This document shows positions 36,261 to 44,665 of a stretch of DNA of 64,000 bases, in pieces. A program made the translations under genes and the position numbers. The notes beneath the pieces are model-generated. The model ran no database searches and was not told the origin of the DNA. It worked only from the letters and a program-made list of their open reading frames with translations. The DNA is taken from contig CALUXB010000001.1 in NCBI GenBank assembly GCA_944324645.1, forward strand, positions 364,837 through 428,836, given 5' to 3'. Numbering within the stretch: the first letter of the stretch is position 1; the number at the start of each line of letters is the position of its first letter. The stretch comes from an uncultured Elusimicrobiales bacterium (GTDB lineage: Bacteria; Elusimicrobiota; Elusimicrobia; Elusimicrobiales; Elusimicrobiaceae).

Positions 36261-37370
36261 ATGAGCAAATCTAAAGTATATTTCACCAGTATGCGCACCA
36301 AACTGGGCGAAGGCCTGCCCAAAAAGCTCCAGCGGCTGATTAAAGCCGCCGGCATAGAGCAGATTGATTTTAAAAATAAATTTGTTGCTATTAAAATCCA
36401 CTTTGGAGAGCCGGGCAACCTGGCTTTTCTGCGGCCCAATTACGCCACCGCCGTGGCGGAAGTGGTCAAAGAGCTGGGGGGAAAGCCCTTTTTGACCGAC
36501 TGCAACACCCTGTATGTGGGCGGGCGCAAAAACGCGCTGGACCATTTGGCTTCCGCCGCCTATAACGGCTACACCGCACAGACCACCGGCTGCCAAATTA
36601 TTATTGCAGACGGCTTAAAAGGTACCGATGAGACCTTGGTGCCGGTGCACGGCGGCAAATATGTAAAAGAAGCCAAAATAGGCCACGCCATTATGGACGC
36701 GGATATTATTATTTCGCTCAGCCACTTTAAGGGCCACGAATGCGCCGGTACGGGCGGAGCTTTAAAAAATATCGGTATGGGCTGCGGTTCGCGCGCGGGC
36801 AAAATGGAAATGCATAATGCGGGCAAACCCTATGTGCATACCAAAAAATGCGTAGGCTGCGGGGCCTGCGTGCGCATTTGCGCGCACGACGCACCGCATA
36901 TTAAAGACGGCAAAGCTTCCATTGACCATAGCAAATGCGTGGGCTGCGGGCGCTGCATTGGCGTCTGCCCGATGGACGCAGTAACGGCGCCGAACGACGA
37001 GTCTAACGATATTCTCAATAAGAAAATAGTGGAATATTCCGAGGCGGTGCTGCACGGGCGGCCACATTTTCACATCAGTTTAGCGATAGATATTTCGCCG
37101 TATTGCGACTGCCACGCCGAAAACGATGTGCCCATCGTGCCCGATATTGGTATGTTTGCCTCGTTTGACCCGGTGGCTTTAGACACCGCCTGCGGCGACG
37201 CCGCAAACCGCCAGCCCGTTATGCAGGGCAGCCTGCTTGCGGAGCGCAAACATACGTACGGGGACCATTTTACCGATTTGACCCCGGTAACCAACTGGCG
37301 CGTCTGCGTAGATTACGCCCAGGAAATGGGCTTAGGTAGCACCGACTACGAACTGATAGAAATTAAATAA
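36261..37370 (+). CDS. DUF362-family protein with two 4Fe-4S clusters
   Basis: A 369-aa protein: an N-terminal DUF362 domain (KVYFTSMRT, AIKIHFGEPGN, FLTDCNTLY, ISLSHFKGHECAGTGGALKNIGMGCGSRAGK) and an inserted ferredoxin domain with CVGCGACVRIC and CVGCGRCIGVCPMDAV. It probably handles low-potential electrons in the cytoplasm; the reaction is unknown although the family is common in anaerobes. The ATG at 36261 has a GGAGG ribosome site 5 nt upstream and homology begins here, so the longer open frame upstream is not used. Confidence 0.92.
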   Translation: MSKSKVYFTSMRTKLGEGLPKKLQRLIKAAGIEQIDFKNKFVAIKIHFGEPGNLAFLRPNYATAVAEVVKELGGKPFLTDCNTLYVGGRKNALDHLASAAYNGYTAQTTGCQIIIADGLKGTDETLVPVHGGKYVKEAKIGHAIMDADIIISLSHFKGHECAGTGGALKNIGMGCGSRAGKMEMHNAGKPYVHTKKCVGCGACVRICAHDAPHIKDGKASIDHSKCVGCGRCIGVCPMDAVTAPNDESNDILNKKIVEYSEAVLHGRPHFHISLAIDISPYCDCHAENDVPIVPDIGMFASFDPVALDTACGDAANRQPVMQGSLLAERKHTYGDHFTDLTPVTNWRVCVDYAQEMGLGSTDYELIEIK

Positions 37371-37373
37371 TAC

Positions 37374-37405
37374 AGCGGCGGCCCGCTGACCGGGCCGCCT
37401 TTTTT
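37374..37405 (+). terminator. Terminator of the DUF362 gene, abutting the next start codon
   Basis: GGCGGCCCG pairs with CGGGCCGCC; the T6 tract ends directly at the ATG of the next gene. Confidence 0.85.
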
Positions 37406-37999
37406 ATGGAATTTTATTCAGACCCTTTTAAGCAAGTATGGGCGGAAGTACAAAAACAAATGCGCCAAACCCCGCCGCCCTTTCTGCTGGCGATAGACGG
37501 CGCGTGCTGCAGCGGCAAAACCACGCTGGCCCAAGCGCTGGGCCAAGCGCTGCAGGCGCCGGTGTTTCATATGGACGATTTTTATCTGCCTTTTGCCCTG
37601 CGTACGGCGCAGCGTCTGCAAATGCCGGGCGGACATATGGATTGGCAGCGGCTGGCGCAGGAAGTGCTGGAGCCCGCGGTGCAGGGAGCGGGGTTTTTAT
37701 ACCGCGCCTATGACGCGCATACAGACCGCTGGCAAAAAGTGCGGGAAATAGCCCCCCAGGCTGTTTATATTGTAGAGGGCACCTATTCGCTGTTGCCTGC
37801 GCTGGAGAAGTATTACAGCTATAAAGTATTTTTAAAACTGGACGCAGACAGCCAATACCGCCGCCTGCAAAAGCGTGAGAGCCAAGACAAACTGCCGGGG
37901 TTTATCCAGCATTGGATACCGGAAGAAGAGCGGTATTTTCAGGCTTGCCGCACCGAACGCTGCGCCGATAGTATCTTTGACACTTCCGATAAAAAATAA
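37406..37999 (+). CDS. P-loop uridine kinase-like protein
   Basis: A 197-aa P-loop kinase. Walker A is GACCSGKTT (residues 32-40); FHMDDFYLP follows the substrate-binding Asp pattern of uridine/pantothenate kinases; VEGTYSLLP is the Walker B-side motif. Phosphorylation of a nucleoside or similar metabolite is likely. No ribosome site exists because the ATG directly follows the T tract of the previous terminator. A later start is possible, but the residues before Walker A fit the fold. Stop codons of this gene and the next are 1 bp apart (convergent). Confidence 0.8.
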   Translation: MEFYSDPFKQVWAEVQKQMRQTPPPFLLAIDGACCSGKTTLAQALGQALQAPVFHMDDFYLPFALRTAQRLQMPGGHMDWQRLAQEVLEPAVQGAGFLYRAYDAHTDRWQKVREIAPQAVYIVEGTYSLLPALEKYYSYKVFLKLDADSQYRRLQKRESQDKLPGFIQHWIPEEERYFQACRTERCADSIFDTSDKK

Positions 38000-38000
38000 A

Positions 38001-38528
38001 TTAAAAATCCGGATTATACGCCCATTGTAAAAGCGCCTGGCGCTGGCGGGGGCGGCACTCGCTATGGCCCGGCGGGCAGTGTTTTTGCACTTGAGCCAGG
38101 TGGCGTCTAAATGCGCGCCAGCGTTTGATTTGCAGCGCGTCCACTTCGGGCAATCGGCGGCCCAGATAATAGCGGCAATACCATTGGAACCAGCCCCGCA
38201 CGTCGGGCAGGATAATCCAGCCTTTTTCGCGCCACACCGAAAGAGGCTGGCGGGATTTGACTTTGAATTGATTTAAAGAGATGTCCGGCCCGCCGGGGGA
38301 AAGCTTGGCCTTGGCAAACCACTGCGCGGGAAATTCATCTTGGCAATCGGTCAAATAATGTCCCTCAAACACCCCGCGCGCCAGCATTTGCGCGGGGGTT
38401 AACTGCGGCGCAAAATCCGGCGCAAAGTTTTGCCCCGGCCGGCAGGTAAGGCGGTATTGGTAATTCTGTTGCATTTTGTCATTAACGCAGATGAGCCGCC
38501 CGGGAAGGAAGTCTTTTTCTTTTTGCAT
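38001..38528 (-). CDS. Conserved protein of unknown function
   Basis: A 175-aa soluble protein rich in Trp, Arg and aromatic residues. Blocks seen: GVFEGHYLTDCQDEFPAQWF, ISLNQFKVKSRQPLSVWREKGWI, DVRGWFQWYCRYYLGRR, and RPRQRQALLQWAYNPDF at the end. The pattern matches a widely distributed but uncharacterised family. No signal peptide or membrane segment is visible. No Shine-Dalgarno: TGC-TATAAA lies 6 nt before the ATG. Confidence 0.75.
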   Translation of the reverse strand: MQKEKDFLPGRLICVNDKMQQNYQYRLTCRPGQNFAPDFAPQLTPAQMLARGVFEGHYLTDCQDEFPAQWFAKAKLSPGGPDISLNQFKVKSRQPLSVWREKGWIILPDVRGWFQWYCRYYLGRRLPEVDALQIKRWRAFRRHLAQVQKHCPPGHSECRPRQRQALLQWAYNPDF

Positions 38529-38543
38529 AGTATCTTTATAGCA
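38529..38543 (-). promoter_or_regulatory. Extended -10 promoter abutting the ATG (leaderless)
   Basis: TGC-TATAAA (38543-38535), then GATACT, then the ATG at 38528. Confidence 0.55.
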
Positions 38544-38582
38544 AAACAGCGGCCGGAGCGGGTGGGAAATTTTGCAGTAGCA

Positions 38583-38604
38583 AACGCCCCGCTTAGCGGG
38601 CGGG
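38583..38604 (-). terminator. Hairpin downstream of the C_GCAxxG_C_C gene
   Basis: GCCCCGC pairs with GCGGGGC; the following T run is short (GTTTG), so termination efficiency is uncertain. Confidence 0.4.
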
Positions 38605-38648
38605 GCATTTATATGGCACTTAAAAAAATGGGCCGCAAAAGCGTTTGT

Positions 38649-39095
38649 TTAGGGCCGCTTCTTTAAAAGCTCTTCCATCAGGCCGGCGGCAAAAGCCACT
38701 TTTTCGGCGCAGGGGCGGACTTTGTAGTATTGCGGGGTGCGTTTTTCCGGCTCCGGGTTTTGCGCGCCGGGCAGGCCCAACAGCTCACGGCAGATGATGG
38801 AGCCGTTTTCTTTTTTAAATTTTTCCGCCAACTCTTGAATAAGCGCATAGTGGGCGGTTTTGGCGGTGTGGTCGTTGGGGTCTGCCGGGCCGTATTTAAG
38901 CCCGGCCGCCATAAACAGGCCGCTTACCGCGCCGCATACTTCGCGCAGGCGGCCCATACCGCCGCCAAAGGAAGAGGCCAGGCGCAGGGCTTGCTCTTCA
39001 TTTAAATTCAGTTCTTCTTTAAAGGCCAGCAGAACGGACTGGGCACAGTTATAACCGCTTTTAAATAAAGCGGCCGCTTGTTCTTTTTTATTCAT
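38649..39095 (-). CDS. C_GCAxxG_C_C family redox protein
   Basis: A 148-aa protein with the family cysteine pattern: GYNCAQSVLLAF (C17), VCGAVSGLF, CRELLG and RPCAEKV. The family is common in anaerobes, often beside redox enzymes, and probably binds a metal or forms disulfides; its reaction is not established. No Shine-Dalgarno sequence is present; TATAAT lies 6 nt before the ATG. Confidence 0.9.
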   Translation of the reverse strand: MNKKEQAAALFKSGYNCAQSVLLAFKEELNLNEEQALRLASSFGGGMGRLREVCGAVSGLFMAAGLKYGPADPNDHTAKTAHYALIQELAEKFKKENGSIICRELLGLPGAQNPEPEKRTPQYYKVRPCAEKVAFAAGLMEELLKKRP

Positions 39096-39107
39096 AGCTG
39101 TATTATA
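39096..39107 (-). promoter_or_regulatory. -10 box abutting the ATG (leaderless)
   Basis: TATAAT (39107-39102), then ACAGCT, then the ATG at 39095. Confidence 0.6.
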
Positions 39108-39178
39108 GAAAATCCAGTATGTGTCCGTCCTCTTTTACCGCACAACCTAATATATTAAAATAGTAGAAAAGGAGAAAA

Positions 39179-39595
39179 ATGATGAAACGCAACCTTACTT
39201 TTATTTCTATATTTCCCGCCCTGGTGCTCTTTGCCGCCGCTTGTGCCAAGGCGCCTGCCACGGATAATACAACTTCTGCTCCTGCCGGAAACGCAAAGGG
39301 TTTTTATGGAGTGTATGAGGGTGTTCTCCCCGCGGCCGATTGCCCGGGTATCCGTACGGAGCTGACTTTAAACGCAGACGGTACATTTTCCAAATTGTCC
39401 GAATATCTGGAGCGGGACAGCAAATATGTGGACGAAGGGACATTTGTGCTGGAGGAGGGCCTGCTGACCACGACGGATAAAACGGGCGAAGTGTTTTACT
39501 ATCAGCTGCAAGAAGGTGCCTTGCAACAGCTGGATATGCAGGGCCAGCCTATTGAGGGGGAAATGGCGTCTTTTTATATTTTGAAGCAAAAATAA
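39179..39595 (+). CDS. NlpE-like lipoprotein
   Basis: A 138-aa lipoprotein (lipobox FAAAC, residue 22) whose mature part GVYEGVLPAADCPGIRTELTLNADGTFSKLSEYL matches the N-terminal domain of NlpE, the outer-membrane lipoprotein that reports copper and surface stress in enterobacteria. Only this domain is present; the C-terminal OB domain and its CxxC are absent. The ribosome site AAAGGAG precedes tandem ATG codons. It probably faces the periplasm. Confidence 0.82.
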   Translation: MMKRNLTFISIFPALVLFAAACAKAPATDNTTSAPAGNAKGFYGVYEGVLPAADCPGIRTELTLNADGTFSKLSEYLERDSKYVDEGTFVLEEGLLTTTDKTGEVFYYQLQEGALQQLDMQGQPIEGEMASFYILKQK

Positions 39596-39599
39596 CAAT

Positions 39600-39640
39600 G
39601 CCCCGCTTATATAAGCTCCGCTTTGGCGGGGCTTTTTTAT
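39600..39640 (+). terminator. Terminator of the NlpE-like gene
   Basis: GCCCCGC (39600-39606) pairs with GCGGGGC (39626-39632), followed by T6. Confidence 0.8.
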
Positions 39641-39672
39641 CTCAGGCAAAAGAGCTGACACACAAAAGGAAG

Positions 39673-39687
39673 TGCTAAAATAAAGCT
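39673..39687 (+). promoter_or_regulatory. Extended -10 promoter abutting the cinA ATG (leaderless)
   Basis: TGC-TAAAAT (39673-39681), then AAAGCT, then the ATG at 39688. Confidence 0.65.
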
Positions 39688-40929
39688 ATGAAAGCAATTA
39701 TTGTAACTATTGGAGATGAAATCCTGTTGGGGCAGATTTTGGACACCAATTCCCGTTTTGCCGCCGCCGCTTTGGCGCAGCTGGGGATAGAAACGGTGCA
39801 AATGCTCTCAGTGGCGGATACGCCGCAGCAAATCCGCTGCGCCGCGGATACGGCTTTAAAACAGGCCGATATTGTGATTATGACCGGCGGCCTGGGCCCC
39901 ACCAAAGACGATTTAACCAAAAAAACTTTAGCCGATTATTTCGGCACCCGCCTGGTGTTTAATGAGCAGGCTTACAAGTGGGTGGAAGAATTTGTTTCCC
40001 ATTATCCCAAAGGGAGTATGAACCTCTATAACAAAAATCAGGCCCTGCTGCCGCAGGAATGCGTGCTGCTGCGCAACCGCAAAGGCACCGCCTGCGGTAT
40101 GTGGTTTGAAAAGGACGGGCGGGTGCTGGTGTCTTTGCCGGGGGTGCCTTTTGAGGCAGAACATTTGCTTAAAGAGGAAGTAATCCCCCGGTTGGAAAAA
40201 CGTTTGGCCGGGGATTTGCTGAGCTATAAAATGCTGACTGTATTTGATGTGCCGGAATCTGAGCTGGCTATGAGCCTGGCCAATTATGAAGAGAGCCTGC
40301 CGGCGGGGATAGGCCTGGCTTATTTGCCTTCGCCGGGGTTTGTGCGCCTGCGTTTAACAGCCAAAGGCAAAGCCAAAGAACAGCTGGCGCAGTATTGGAC
40401 CCACTTAAAGCACGCTTTAATAGGCAAAAGATTTACCGAAAGCATGCATGGCGCACCGGAAGATGTATTTGCTGAAAAGATAGCCCGTCTGGGGGTAACG
40501 GTAGCCGCGGCGGAAAGCTGCACCGGGGGTAATATCGCCCATATGATTACGGCGGTGGCGGGGGCTTCGCGCTATTTTTTAGGTGGGGTGGTGTCTTATG
40601 CCAATGAAGTAAAAGTAAATGTGCTGGGGGTAAATGCGGAAGATTTGGAAAAGTACGGCGCGGTAAGTGAGCCGGTGGCTTTGCAAATGGCCCAGGGCGT
40701 GCGTAAATTGACGGGGGCGGATTTTGCAGTAGCGACCACCGGCGTGGCTGGACCGGACGGCGGCAGTGCTGAAAAGCCCGTCGGTACGGTGTGGATAGCG
40801 GTGGCCGGGCCGCAGGGCGCGGCGGCACAGCGGTTTCATTTTTCCGCCACGCGGGAGCGCAACATTGCCAAAGCTTCAGTAAAGGCGCTGGAGCTGTTGT
40901 TAGAAGCGGCAGAACAGAAAGGCCGCTAA
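39688..40929 (+). CDS. cinA: CinA-family protein (NMN amidohydrolase / ADP-ribose pyrophosphatase)
   Basis: A full-length 413-aa CinA with both domains: the N-terminal MoaB/COG1058 domain (IVTIGDEILLGQILDTNS, IVIMTGGLGPTKDDLT, LPGVPFE) and the C-terminal PncC nicotinamide-nucleotide amidase domain (AAAESCTGGNIAHMIT with the catalytic Ser, YANEVK, ATTGVAGPDGG). It recycles NMN and ADP-ribose in the pyridine nucleotide cycle, complementing nadA/nadC/nadD in this window. It is translated without a Shine-Dalgarno. Confidence 0.95.
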   Translation: MKAIIVTIGDEILLGQILDTNSRFAAAALAQLGIETVQMLSVADTPQQIRCAADTALKQADIVIMTGGLGPTKDDLTKKTLADYFGTRLVFNEQAYKWVEEFVSHYPKGSMNLYNKNQALLPQECVLLRNRKGTACGMWFEKDGRVLVSLPGVPFEAEHLLKEEVIPRLEKRLAGDLLSYKMLTVFDVPESELAMSLANYEESLPAGIGLAYLPSPGFVRLRLTAKGKAKEQLAQYWTHLKHALIGKRFTESMHGAPEDVFAEKIARLGVTVAAAESCTGGNIAHMITAVAGASRYFLGGVVSYANEVKVNVLGVNAEDLEKYGAVSEPVALQMAQGVRKLTGADFAVATTGVAGPDGGSAEKPVGTVWIAVAGPQGAAAQRFHFSATRERNIAKASVKALELLLEAAEQKGR

Positions 40930-40962
40930 AGAAGAATGTGTTTTGCAAAAACCGGCTAAAAA

Positions 40963-40992
40963 GTATCCGGCCCTTTTAGGGCCGGATTTGAT
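40963..40992 (+). terminator. Terminator of cinA
   Basis: ATCCGGCCC pairs with GGGCCGGAT around a TTTTA loop, followed by a short T-rich stretch. Confidence 0.7.
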
Positions 40993-41136
40993 TCACACAG
41001 GAAGAAGATACGCATAAAGATCTTCCAATAAATATAACACCCATCTTTGCGATTTTATTGCAAGAAGTAATTGGACACAAAAACAAACAAGCAGAAAGAG
41101 CCGATTATTTGATAAAATAAACATATAGATAATTTG

Positions 41137-41212
41137 GGATCGGTAGCTTAGCTGGTAGAGCGCCTGCTTTACACGCAGGAGGTCACAGGTTCGAGTCCTG
41201 TCCGGTCCACCA
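41137..41212 (+). tRNA. tRNA-Val (anticodon TAC)
   Basis: A complete cloverleaf: acceptor GGATCGG/CCGGTCC (one G-T pair), D-arm AGCTTAGCTGGTAGAGC, anticodon stem CCTGC/GCAGG with TAC, T-arm CACAGGTTCGAGTCCTGT, discriminator A and encoded CCA. Valine is read from the anticodon. Confidence 0.97.
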
Positions 41213-41219
41213 TCTCTAG

Positions 41220-41247
41220 AGGCACCCCGCAAGGGGTGTCTTTTTTG
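41220..41247 (+). terminator. Terminator of the tRNA-Val gene
   Basis: GGCACCCC (41221-41228) and GGGGTGTC (41233-41240) pair, followed by T6. Confidence 0.9.
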
Positions 41248-41373
41248 TAGCTTTGTGTTAAAGCAAATGATTGGGAAGGGGTAGAATAGTTGCAGGAGCC
41301 GGAACAATACTGCTGTGAAAATTTGTATAGTAGGGATAATTGCTGGTGCGCCCGGCTATTTGGGGGAAAATAT

Positions 41374-42738
41374 ATGAACGATATCTTACAAAAACAACGT
41401 CGCTTTTTTGCCAGTGGGCAGACGCTGCCCGTAAAAACCCGGTTGGAATATTTAAAGAAATTAAGACAGGCCATTATCCAGCGCCAAGGTAACATTTGCC
41501 GGGCTCTGCAGCAAGACTTGGGCAAAAGTGAAATGGAAGCGTATATGTGCGAAGTGGGGCTGGCATTAGAGGAAATTGCATATTTTTTGAAAAACTTACA
41601 TAAACTGGCCAAAGATAAAACTGTCCCCACTTCCCTTGCTAATTTCCCCGCCAAGAGCATTATTCGTCCCGTTCCCCGGGGCAATGTGCTGATAATCAGT
41701 CCGTGGAATTACCCGTTTTTGCTTTGTGTGGAGCCATTGATAGATGCCATAGCAGCGGGCAATACGGCGGTGCTGAAACCCAGTGCCTATGCTGCACACA
41801 CCAGCGAGATTGTCCGGCAGATTATGGCGGCGGTTTTCCCGCCGGAGTATGTAAGCGTGGTGCGCGGCGGGCGAGCGGAAAACCAAGAGTTACTTTCACT
41901 GAAATTTGATTATATTTTTTTTACGGGCAGTGCTACCGTTGGCAAAGAAGTGCTGCGACAGGCGGCGGAAAATCTGACGCCGGTTTCTTTGGAACTGGGC
42001 GGCAAAAGCCCGTGTATTGTGGATGAGTCTGCTAATATTGCACTGGCGGCGCGGCGAATTGTATTTGGTAAATTTTTAAATTGTGGACAAACATGTGTGG
42101 CCCCGGATTACATTTTGTGTCCGGAGCATATTCAAAAAGAGCTGACGGAAGCCCTGAGTGCGGAAATTCGGCGCCAGTTTGGGCCGGATCCGCTGCATAA
42201 TGAAGCGTATGGACGGATTATCAATGAAAAACATTTTGATCGGCTGGTGGGCCTGCTGAGCAAGCAGCAAGTGGTGTTTGGTGGAAGAAGCGATGCCGGC
42301 CTGTTAAAAATAGAACCTACGCTTTTGGGCGGTGTGTCATGGCAGGACAAAGTGATGAAAGAAGAAATTTTTGGCCCAGTGCTGCCTATAGTATCTTATA
42401 CATCTCTGGAAGAAGAGCTAGAGCGGCTGGAAAGCTGCTCCCGTCCTTTGGCACTGTACATCTTTTCCAGCAATCAAAAGCGTATCAAGCAAATCACACA
42501 CCGCTGCCGCTATGGCGGCGGTTGTATCAATGATGTTATTATGCATTTAACTACGCCCTATATGCCTTTTGGCGGCGTGGGGGAAAGCGGCATGGGGTGC
42601 TATCACGGGCAGTTTGGGTTTGACACCTTTTCCCACAAAAAAAGCATTTTGGAGCAGAAAACATGGCTGGATTTGCCCATGCGCTACCAGCCGTATGACC
42701 GCTGGAAAAAGCGTCTGCTCAGACTGTTCTTGCGCTAA
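41374..42738 (+). CDS. Aldehyde dehydrogenase (NAD(P)+-dependent, YwdH type)
   Basis: A 454-aa aldehyde dehydrogenase of the short class III/fatty-aldehyde type. Motifs: ISPWNYPF (coenzyme-binding Asn), FTGSATVGKEV, the general base region LELGGKSP, and the nucleophile Cys in NCGQTCVAPDY; the C-terminus ends in a basic helix RWKKRLLRLFLR. It oxidises aldehydes to acids. The start at 41374 follows a GGGGG ribosome site and homology begins there. A hairpin (TTGCGCT/AGCGCAA) spans the stop codon. Confidence 0.93.
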   Translation: MNDILQKQRRFFASGQTLPVKTRLEYLKKLRQAIIQRQGNICRALQQDLGKSEMEAYMCEVGLALEEIAYFLKNLHKLAKDKTVPTSLANFPAKSIIRPVPRGNVLIISPWNYPFLLCVEPLIDAIAAGNTAVLKPSAYAAHTSEIVRQIMAAVFPPEYVSVVRGGRAENQELLSLKFDYIFFTGSATVGKEVLRQAAENLTPVSLELGGKSPCIVDESANIALAARRIVFGKFLNCGQTCVAPDYILCPEHIQKELTEALSAEIRRQFGPDPLHNEAYGRIINEKHFDRLVGLLSKQQVVFGGRSDAGLLKIEPTLLGGVSWQDKVMKEEIFGPVLPIVSYTSLEEELERLESCSRPLALYIFSSNQKRIKQITHRCRYGGGCINDVIMHLTTPYMPFGGVGESGMGCYHGQFGFDTFSHKKSILEQKTWLDLPMRYQPYDRWKKRLLRLFLR

Positions 42739-42801
42739 ATTTTCCAGCGCAAACGGACTCTTTATCCCAATAAATGTCCTGCGCAAAAGAAAAAGCCGCT
42801 C

Positions 42802-43287
42802 TTATTCTTCCACTTTGGGTGTGGTGCGGGCCCATTCTTCGGCTTCCGGCCCCCAGTTGTCTTTTACTTCCTGCGGCATTTTGTAGAGCAGAGAGGTGCA
42901 TTTGGCACTGATGCTTCCATCTGGAAGCAGAATTTCTCCTTCCACTTGGGCGCGGCCGGCGCCGTTTTTAATTATGCGGCCTACGGCCTTGAGCGGCGTG
43001 TGGGTGGGGGTTACTTTCTTATAGACCACTTCCATTTTAAGCGTAACCATCAGGCGGTTGAAATCATTGGAGAGCAAAACGGCCCGGCCGGAAGTTTCAT
43101 CTAAAATGGTAGCCACAATGCCGCCGTGCACCACGCCGGGGTAAGAGCAATAATCGTCCCCCAGTTCAAAAGAAGCTTCTACCTGATTTTCATCGTAATT
43201 GTTATACCATTCCAAATGCAGGCCTAAAGGGTTTTCCCGGCCGCAGGCAAAACATTTTAAAGAAGTGGGCTGACGCAATTTTTTCAT
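42802..43287 (-). CDS. PaaI-type hotdog thioesterase with N-terminal Cys pair
   Basis: A 161-aa acyl-CoA thioesterase-like protein. An N-terminal CFACGRENPLGL, the short metal-binding leader often seen in this branch, is followed by the hotdog fold with YPGVVHGGIVATILDETSGRAV (active-site region) and VEGEILLPDG. It would hydrolyse an aryl or acyl thioester; the substrate is unknown. The ribosome site AGGAGG lies 4-5 nt upstream of the ATG. It is a single gene, convergent with ALDH. Confidence 0.88.
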   Translation of the reverse strand: MKKLRQPTSLKCFACGRENPLGLHLEWYNNYDENQVEASFELGDDYCSYPGVVHGGIVATILDETSGRAVLLSNDFNRLMVTLKMEVVYKKVTPTHTPLKAVGRIIKNGAGRAQVEGEILLPDGSISAKCTSLLYKMPQEVKDNWGPEAEEWARTTPKVEE

Positions 43288-43345
43288 ACATCCTCCTTTT
43301 CTCTATTATACTTTTTGTTCGGCGGGGCCCGGCAAGTGCCGTTTT

Positions 43346-43360
43346 TGATACACTTTATAT
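43346..43360 (+). promoter_or_regulatory. Extended -10 promoter abutting the CYTH ATG (leaderless)
   Basis: TGA-TACACT (43346-43354), then TTATAT, then the ATG at 43361. Confidence 0.6.
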
Positions 43361-43978
43361 ATGGCTGATATAGAAAAAGAGTTTAAATGGGACGCTGCCC
43401 CACGCGGCGCTTTTGCGCGTTTTGAAAGAGCTCTTAGTAATGCGGCAGAGCGGATTTGCGCCCCTGAAGATATTCGGATTACCGATAGATACCTGGATAA
43501 CGCCAGGGGGGATTTTTCTGCGCGTAAAGTGGCGTTGCGCATTCGCTGCCAGAGAGGTAAATTTGAAGCCACACTTAAGACCCGCACCGCTTTGGTCAAC
43601 GGCCTGGCCTGCCGTCGGGAATTGACCCAACCGCTGCCAAAAGCACGTTCTTTTGCCGCCGCATTAAAAGAGCTGGAAAAAATGACCGTGTGGGAAAATA
43701 TGCCGCTGCAGTCTTTGCAGGTGCGTTTTGTGCTGCGCAACCGGCGGCGGATTTACCTTGTTTATGCCGGGCAGGCGGAATGTGAGGCGGCGCTGGACCG
43801 CTACACCGTATATGCGGCAGAAAAGAAGCGGGCGCGCCGGGAAATAGAGCTGGAGTTAAAGAAGGGGCCTGAAAAAGATTTTAATATTTTGGCGCAAAAG
43901 TTGCAGACAGCGTGCGGATTAAAACCGGCAGTCATATCTAAAGTGGCGGGAGCGGAAAAATTGTTGAAAGAAAAATAA
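43361..43978 (+). CDS. CYTH-domain (triphosphate tunnel) protein
   Basis: A 205-aa CYTH-fold protein. The N-terminal EKEFKW is the ExExK-type signature; paired basic and acidic strands follow (ALRIRCQRGKFEATLKTR, RREIELELKKG). Members hydrolyse inorganic triphosphate or act as adenylate cyclases or thiamine triphosphatases; no CHAD domain is attached. Catalysis with a divalent metal in the tunnel is expected. No Shine-Dalgarno. Confidence 0.85.
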   Translation: MADIEKEFKWDAAPRGAFARFERALSNAAERICAPEDIRITDRYLDNARGDFSARKVALRIRCQRGKFEATLKTRTALVNGLACRRELTQPLPKARSFAAALKELEKMTVWENMPLQSLQVRFVLRNRRRIYLVYAGQAECEAALDRYTVYAAEKKRARREIELELKKGPEKDFNILAQKLQTACGLKPAVISKVAGAEKLLKEK

Positions 43979-44005
43979 AAATAAAAGTTAGTTAAGCTAA
44001 ATTTA

Positions 44006-44041
44006 GAACGCGCAATTTGTGAGCGCGTTTTTATTTTTTTA
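44006..44041 (+). terminator. Terminator of the CYTH gene
   Basis: AACGCGC (44007-44013) and GCGCGTT (44023-44029) pair, followed by a long T-rich tract. Confidence 0.85.
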
Positions 44042-44281
44042 AAATGTCAAGTGATTTGTCGTTTTTGTAAAAATTTTTCAACGGGGCTTCTTAAAAAGTT
44101 AGTCTGACGAAATAAAAAATGATTCTACGACGTGGAAAAAAGATTTTTTCTTCACTCTGAAGAGAAAATGGGGGGCTTGATTTTTTTGAAAAATTATTTT
44201 TAGACGGGAAAAATTTGATTTTTAAAAATTTTTGTGGTATTATTTTTATGAGGTTAAAACTAATTATCTTAGGAGAATAAA

Positions 44282-44491
44282 ATGGCCGTTAAGAAAACCG
44301 TAAAAAAAGCCGCCGCTAAAAAACCGGCGAAAAAAGTAGCTGTTAAGAAAGCTGCTGTAAAGAAACCGGCGAAGAAAGCTTGCGCTAAGAAAGCCTGCAA
44401 GAAAACTTGCGCCAAAAAAGCCACCAAAAAAGTGGCCGTAAAGAAAGCCGCCGCCAAAAAACCGGCGAAAAAAGTAGCAAAGAAAAAATAA
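44282..44491 (+). CDS. Histone H1-like Lys/Ala-rich DNA-binding protein
   Basis: A 69-aa protein made almost entirely of K, A, V, P and a few C and T, built from repeats of KKAAAKKPAKK and VAVKKA. This composition matches bacterial histone H1-like proteins (Hc1/HctB-like C-terminal tails), which condense the nucleoid. Unusually for such tails, four cysteines cluster at residues about 34-45 (ACAKKACKKTCAKK); they could cross-link chains or bind metal. An optimal ribosome site (TTAGGAGAATAAA) and an AT-rich upstream region suggest strong expression. Confidence 0.85.
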   Translation: MAVKKTVKKAAAKKPAKKVAVKKAAVKKPAKKACAKKACKKTCAKKATKKVAVKKAAAKKPAKKVAKKK

Positions 44492-44502
44492 TTTAGTAGC
44501 AC

Positions 44503-44540
44503 CAAAAGCCGCCCTTGCTTGCAAGGGCGGCTTTTTTATT
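44503..44540 (+). terminator. Strong terminator of the histone-like gene
   Basis: AAAAGCCGCCCTTG pairs with CAAGGGCGGCTTTT around a small loop, then further T. Confidence 0.92.
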
Positions 44541-44665
44541 TTCCTATAGTGAATGTTTGTTGCTTAAGGTAATGGCAGTATCTTTTACATACAATGTAGA
44601 TGCAATAGAATGAAAATGGCAACAAACAAAACGCTCGCTCTGCTCAGTCCGAAAAGTGAAAGAGG

